A stretch of DNA of 36,839 bases from Chitinophagales bacterium (GTDB taxonomy: Bacteria; Bacteroidota; Bacteroidia; Chitinophagales; Saprospiraceae): NCBI GenBank assembly GCA_022360175.1, contig JAKSDI010000221.1, forward strand, positions 1 through 36,839. Reading direction: 5' to 3'. The notes under the pieces were generated by a model. The model worked only from the letters and a program-made list of their open reading frames with translations, was not told the DNA's origin and searched no databases. The translations under genes and the position numbers were made by a program. The stretch's first letter is position 1; every line of letters begins with the position of its first letter. Below are positions 34,186-36,839 of the stretch, in pieces.

Positions 34186-34290
34186 ATATGCCATTTTTCT
34201 GTCCTGGCTTTATGCTGGGGCAGGTTTTGGCATATAGAAAGTTTGCTTAAGTTTTATGTCTTGAACCTGCCTTTATGTTTCGGCAACAGG
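34186..34290 (+). other. Tandem similar hairpins between the synthetase genes
   Basis: ATATGCCA (34186-34193) pairs with TGGCATAT (34228-34235). Inside, CTGTCCTGG (34199-34207) pairs with CTGGGGCAG (34215-34223), including three G-U pairs, leaving loop CTTTATG. Further on, CCTGCC (34266-34271) pairs with GGC...AGG (34282-34290) with a 3-base bulge, again with CTTTATG next to its 5' arm. GGCAGGTT (34219-34226) could instead pair with AACCTGCC (34264-34271), an alternative fold. The two units look like diverged copies. They could be terminators, protein-binding sites or a structured RNA. Confidence 0.45.
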
Positions 34291-34353
34291 CTTAAAATGG
34301 ACTATTTTGATCATCAAAAGTGATTTTTAAACTAGTTCTTAGATATTCCTTCG

Positions 34354-34361
34354 TACCTTTG
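34354..34361 (+). promoter_or_regulatory. Candidate -7 box of the type III glutamine synthetase gene
   Basis: TACCTTTG matches the TAnnTTTG consensus and is identical to the box before glnK. It would give a 5' untranslated region of roughly 100 bases. No TTTG is found at -33, so an activator may be needed; none can be identified. Confidence 0.5.
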
Positions 34362-34470
34362 ATATTGCAGGAGTTAGAGTGTTTTTATTTTTACTTTTTG
34401 AAACTGCCACCAACATATAAAGGTGAGCGGTTTTTCTTGTTTATACTTATAATAAAATAGCATATTCCTT

Positions 34471-36663
34471 ATGAGTCTTACCCGTTTTCAAGCATTAGAT
34501 ATTATTCTTAACCGTGCTGGTTTTGAGCCAGATACAGTTGAAGTACCAGATGCGAAAATTTCATCTTTCTTTGGATGCAACGTCTTCAACGAAGAGAGGA
34601 TGCAGGAGTACATGACCAAAGATGCATTTAATACTGTGCAGGCTGCTATTGAATCTGGCGCTAAATTGTCGATTAAAGACGCTGATTTAGTAGCAGATGC
34701 TATGAAGCGCTGGGCAATGGATCGTGGTGCCACGCACTATACCCACTGGTTCCAGCCATTAACAGGCCGTACCGCAGAAAAACATGATTCTTTCTTTACG
34801 CTTACGCCAGATGGTGAAGTACTGGAGGAATTTAATGTTGAAACTCTTGTCCAGCAAGAACCAGATGGTTCTAGTTTTCCTGGAGGGGGACTGCGTTCTA
34901 CTTTTGAAGCTCGCGGATATACTGCCTGGGATCCATCTTCTCCAGCATTTATCCTGGAGGTAGGAGATGGAAAAACCCTGTGTATACCTACTATTTTCGT
35001 TACTTATGGTGGAGAATCTCTTGATTATAAGTTGCCATTGCTAAAATCTCAGGCTTTTCTGGAAAAAGCAGCAATACCTGTATGTCAGCTATTTGATGAA
35101 GCAATCACTAAACTAACGGTGACACTAGGGTGGGAGCAGGAGTACTTCCTGGTAGATGAAGCCCTCTTTAATGCTCGTCCTGACCTGTTGATGACGGGGC
35201 GTACTTTGTTGGGTAAGCATTCACCCAAAGGGCAGCAGCTAGATGATCATTATTTTGGCTCTATTCCGGAGCGGGTGTATGCGTATATGCGCGACTTAGA
35301 AACCGAATGTCATAAATTAGGCATCCCGGTTCGTACTCGTCACAATGAAGTAGGTCCTGGGCAGTATGAATTAGCTCCTATGTTTGAGGAAGTGAACCGT
35401 GCTGTAGACCATAATCAGCTACTAATGGATTTGATGGATCGAGTAGCGAATCGGCATAAACTACGTGTTTTGCTGCACGAAAAGCCTTTTGCAGGGGTAA
35501 ATGGTTCAGGAAAGCACAACAACTGGTCTATGTCTACAAATACGGGCCAGAACTTGCTCAAGCCAGGTAAAAATCCGGGTAAAAACCTGCAGTTTCTGAC
35601 CTTTTTTGTGAATACGATTCAGGCGGTATATAAGTATGCAGATGTATTGCGGGCTAGCGTAGCATCTGCTTCTAATGATCACCGTTTAGGAGCCAATGAA
35701 GCTCCTCCTGCAATTATTTCTGTTTTTATTGGTGATTCATTGTCTAGAGTATTAGATGATATTGAAGCAGGAGCAGGAGCAGATCAGGGAGGCGTTGAAC
35801 AAGCACTGGATTTGCTTAGCAAAATACCTAACCTGGAGCTGGATAATACAGATCGTAATCGGACTTCTCCTTTCGCCTTTACAGGAAATAAGTTTGAAAT
35901 ACGAATGGTTGGTTCTACTATGAACTGTGCTGCTCCAATGACTGTTATGAACTCTATCGTTGGGCGTCAACTGGAGACTTTTACAAAAGAACTTCATCAG
36001 GAAATGAGCACTGGTACTGCTCGTGATGAAGCGATTTTACGTATACTCAAGCGTTATATCACCGAGTCTAAGCCTATTCGATTTGAAGGAGATGGTTATA
36101 GCGATGAATGGAAAGAAGAAGCGGCTAGAAGGGGCTTAAGTAATACGCCTAATACGCCTGATGCACTAAAAGCATATGTATCTTCAGATGCAGTAGAATT
36201 GTTTACAACAAGTGGCGTCTTTACAGAGAAGGAACTACACGCTCATTATGAAGTAATGTGCGAAAACTACATTTTGAAGTTACAGATAGAATCTCGTACT
36301 CAGGGAGAAATGGTTATAAATCATATCTTGCCAGCAGCTATTGCATATCAGTCTGAATTGGCTGGGAATGTTCTACAACTTAAAGAGTTGGGATTGGATG
36401 CAACTACTTATGAAGCTCAAATGGATTTAATTCGCCGAATCTCGGATAATATTAATGGTATCAAAGATAAGGTAAATCAAATGACCCAGGAGCGCAAGTA
36501 TGCTAATGAAAAAGAGGATGCTTCGGAAATAGCAATGGACTATTGCACAAAAGTAAAACCTCTTATGGAAGAGATACGCACTTACGCTGATCGCCTTGAG
36601 TACCTGGTTGATGACCGTGAATGGCCATTAATCAAGTATCGCGAATTAATGTTTGTGAGATAA
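34471..36663 (+). CDS. glnN: Glutamine synthetase, type III (GSIII)
   Basis: A 730-residue GSIII, the large class common in Bacteroidota and cyanobacteria, with the same reaction as GSII. Visible are the N-terminal GSIII region (FGCNVFNEERMQEYM, about 30-45), the catalytic segments WEQEYFLVDE (about 221-230), RHNEVGPGQYELAPMFE (about 290-306) and GVNGSGKHNNWS (about 345-356), the RNRTSPFAFTGNKFEIRMVGS segment (about 465-485) and the long C-terminal helical part. The length fits the family. It lies 377 bases after the GSII gene and has its own promoter box. A very stable hairpin follows. Having both GSII and GSIII may allow different regulation with nitrogen supply; which is dominant is unknown. 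Confidence 0.97.
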   Translation: MSLTRFQALDIILNRAGFEPDTVEVPDAKISSFFGCNVFNEERMQEYMTKDAFNTVQAAIESGAKLSIKDADLVADAMKRWAMDRGATHYTHWFQPLTGRTAEKHDSFFTLTPDGEVLEEFNVETLVQQEPDGSSFPGGGLRSTFEARGYTAWDPSSPAFILEVGDGKTLCIPTIFVTYGGESLDYKLPLLKSQAFLEKAAIPVCQLFDEAITKLTVTLGWEQEYFLVDEALFNARPDLLMTGRTLLGKHSPKGQQLDDHYFGSIPERVYAYMRDLETECHKLGIPVRTRHNEVGPGQYELAPMFEEVNRAVDHNQLLMDLMDRVANRHKLRVLLHEKPFAGVNGSGKHNNWSMSTNTGQNLLKPGKNPGKNLQFLTFFVNTIQAVYKYADVLRASVASASNDHRLGANEAPPAIISVFIGDSLSRVLDDIEAGAGADQGGVEQALDLLSKIPNLELDNTDRNRTSPFAFTGNKFEIRMVGSTMNCAAPMTVMNSIVGRQLETFTKELHQEMSTGTARDEAILRILKRYITESKPIRFEGDGYSDEWKEEAARRGLSNTPNTPDALKAYVSSDAVELFTTSGVFTEKELHAHYEVMCENYILKLQIESRTQGEMVINHILPAAIAYQSELAGNVLQLKELGLDATTYEAQMDLIRRISDNINGIKDKVNQMTQERKYANEKEDASEIAMDYCTKVKPLMEEIRTYADRLEYLVDDREWPLIKYRELMFVR

Positions 36664-36668
36664 TCTAT

Positions 36669-36711
36669 TTTTGAGATGCCGCCCTGTATTGACAGTGGTG
36701 GCATCTCAAAA
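36669..36711 (+). terminator. Hairpin terminator of the type III glutamine synthetase gene
   Basis: TTTTGAGATGCCGCC (36669-36683) and GGTGGCATCTCAAAA (36697-36711) form a 15-bp stem with one G-U pair and a 13-base loop, 5 bases after the stop. Only a weak U-rich stretch follows, but the stem itself carries A/U runs at its base, so it could end transcripts on both strands. Confidence 0.8.
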
Positions 36712-36839
36712 TTGTTCGAATTTGGGGATAGTTCATTAAACTGTGTCTGATTATACGATTTCATTTTTTCATTAGCCAAAGAAACTGAGATTGTTGATCG
36801 AACTGCCCTCACACAAAGTAGGGTAGTTGGATTAACAAA
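36712..36839. other. Window end, no gene seen
   Basis: The last 128 bases lie past the terminator and show no ORF with recognisable features. A TTCGAATT resembles a tRNA T-loop, but no acceptor or anticodon stem can be folded around it. Confidence 0.4.

Larger units (their letters stand above)
34094..34470. other. Intergenic region between the two glutamine synthetase genes
   Basis: About 375 bases without an ORF. It contains nested hairpins (34186-34235), a second similar hairpin (34266-34290), a longer-range 8-bp pairing and a TACCTTTG promoter box (34354-34361). The hairpins lie upstream of the promoter box and so belong to the GSII transcript or to an independent RNA. Confidence 0.6.

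Noticed and set aside
36714-36725. tRNA-like T-loop (TTCGAATT)
   Set aside because: No acceptor, D or anticodon stems can be folded around it.

Overview
The window looks like the chromosome of a Bacteroidota bacterium, probably in or near the order Cytophagales. The evidence is AT-rich DNA, TAnnTTTG promoter boxes, two secreted proteins with C-terminal type IX secretion sorting domains, a type III glutamine synthetase beside a eukaryote-like type II enzyme, and several Bacteroidota-type lipoproteins. This is inference from protein families; there is no rRNA in the window. I see no tRNA, CRISPR array, prophage or intact insertion sequence.

Region 1 (1-5643): a methionine/homocysteine pair (metY, metX), then a 1-Cys peroxiredoxin, a membrane fatty acid/sterol hydroxylase and a D-2-hydroxyacid dehydrogenase, all on +. 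A 75-bp transposon-like repeat lies between metY and metX, and a 162-bp relative lies at 12581-12742. A Leu/His-rich 15-codon ORF sits in the metY leader.

Region 2 (5774-11009): the least ordinary part. It holds a 592-residue protein joining a Cys/Lys/Trp-rich repeat and a long hydrophobic stretch to a metzincin-like zinc protease, a small two-helix membrane protein, and an 811-residue subtilisin/kexin-like protease with two P domains. A convergent CAP-domain protein follows. Neither protease has a recognisable signal peptide. I read the three + strand genes as one transcription unit of unknown function.

Region 3 (11122-17573, all -): a di-heme cytochrome c peroxidase-like lipoprotein, a DUF3299-like lipoprotein, the translation cluster infC-rpmI-rplT, and clpC. 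Clear hairpin terminators follow rplT and clpC.

Region 4 (17999-30800): a STAS-domain protein with RNase Z, a secreted matrixin-like protease with a sorting domain, a secreted VWA protein with a duplicated N-terminal domain, pdxH, a YdeI-like protein, a membrane-anchored alpha/beta hydrolase, another sorting-domain protein, and a helical-repeat protein on -.

Region 5 (30953-36663, all +): a nitrogen-assimilation block of P-II regulator, ammonium transporter, type II glutamine synthetase and type III glutamine synthetase. The expected logic is ammonium uptake gated by P-II and assimilation by two unrelated-length synthetases. Identical TACCTTTG boxes precede the P-II and type III genes. An unusual pair of similar hairpins lies between the two synthetase genes.
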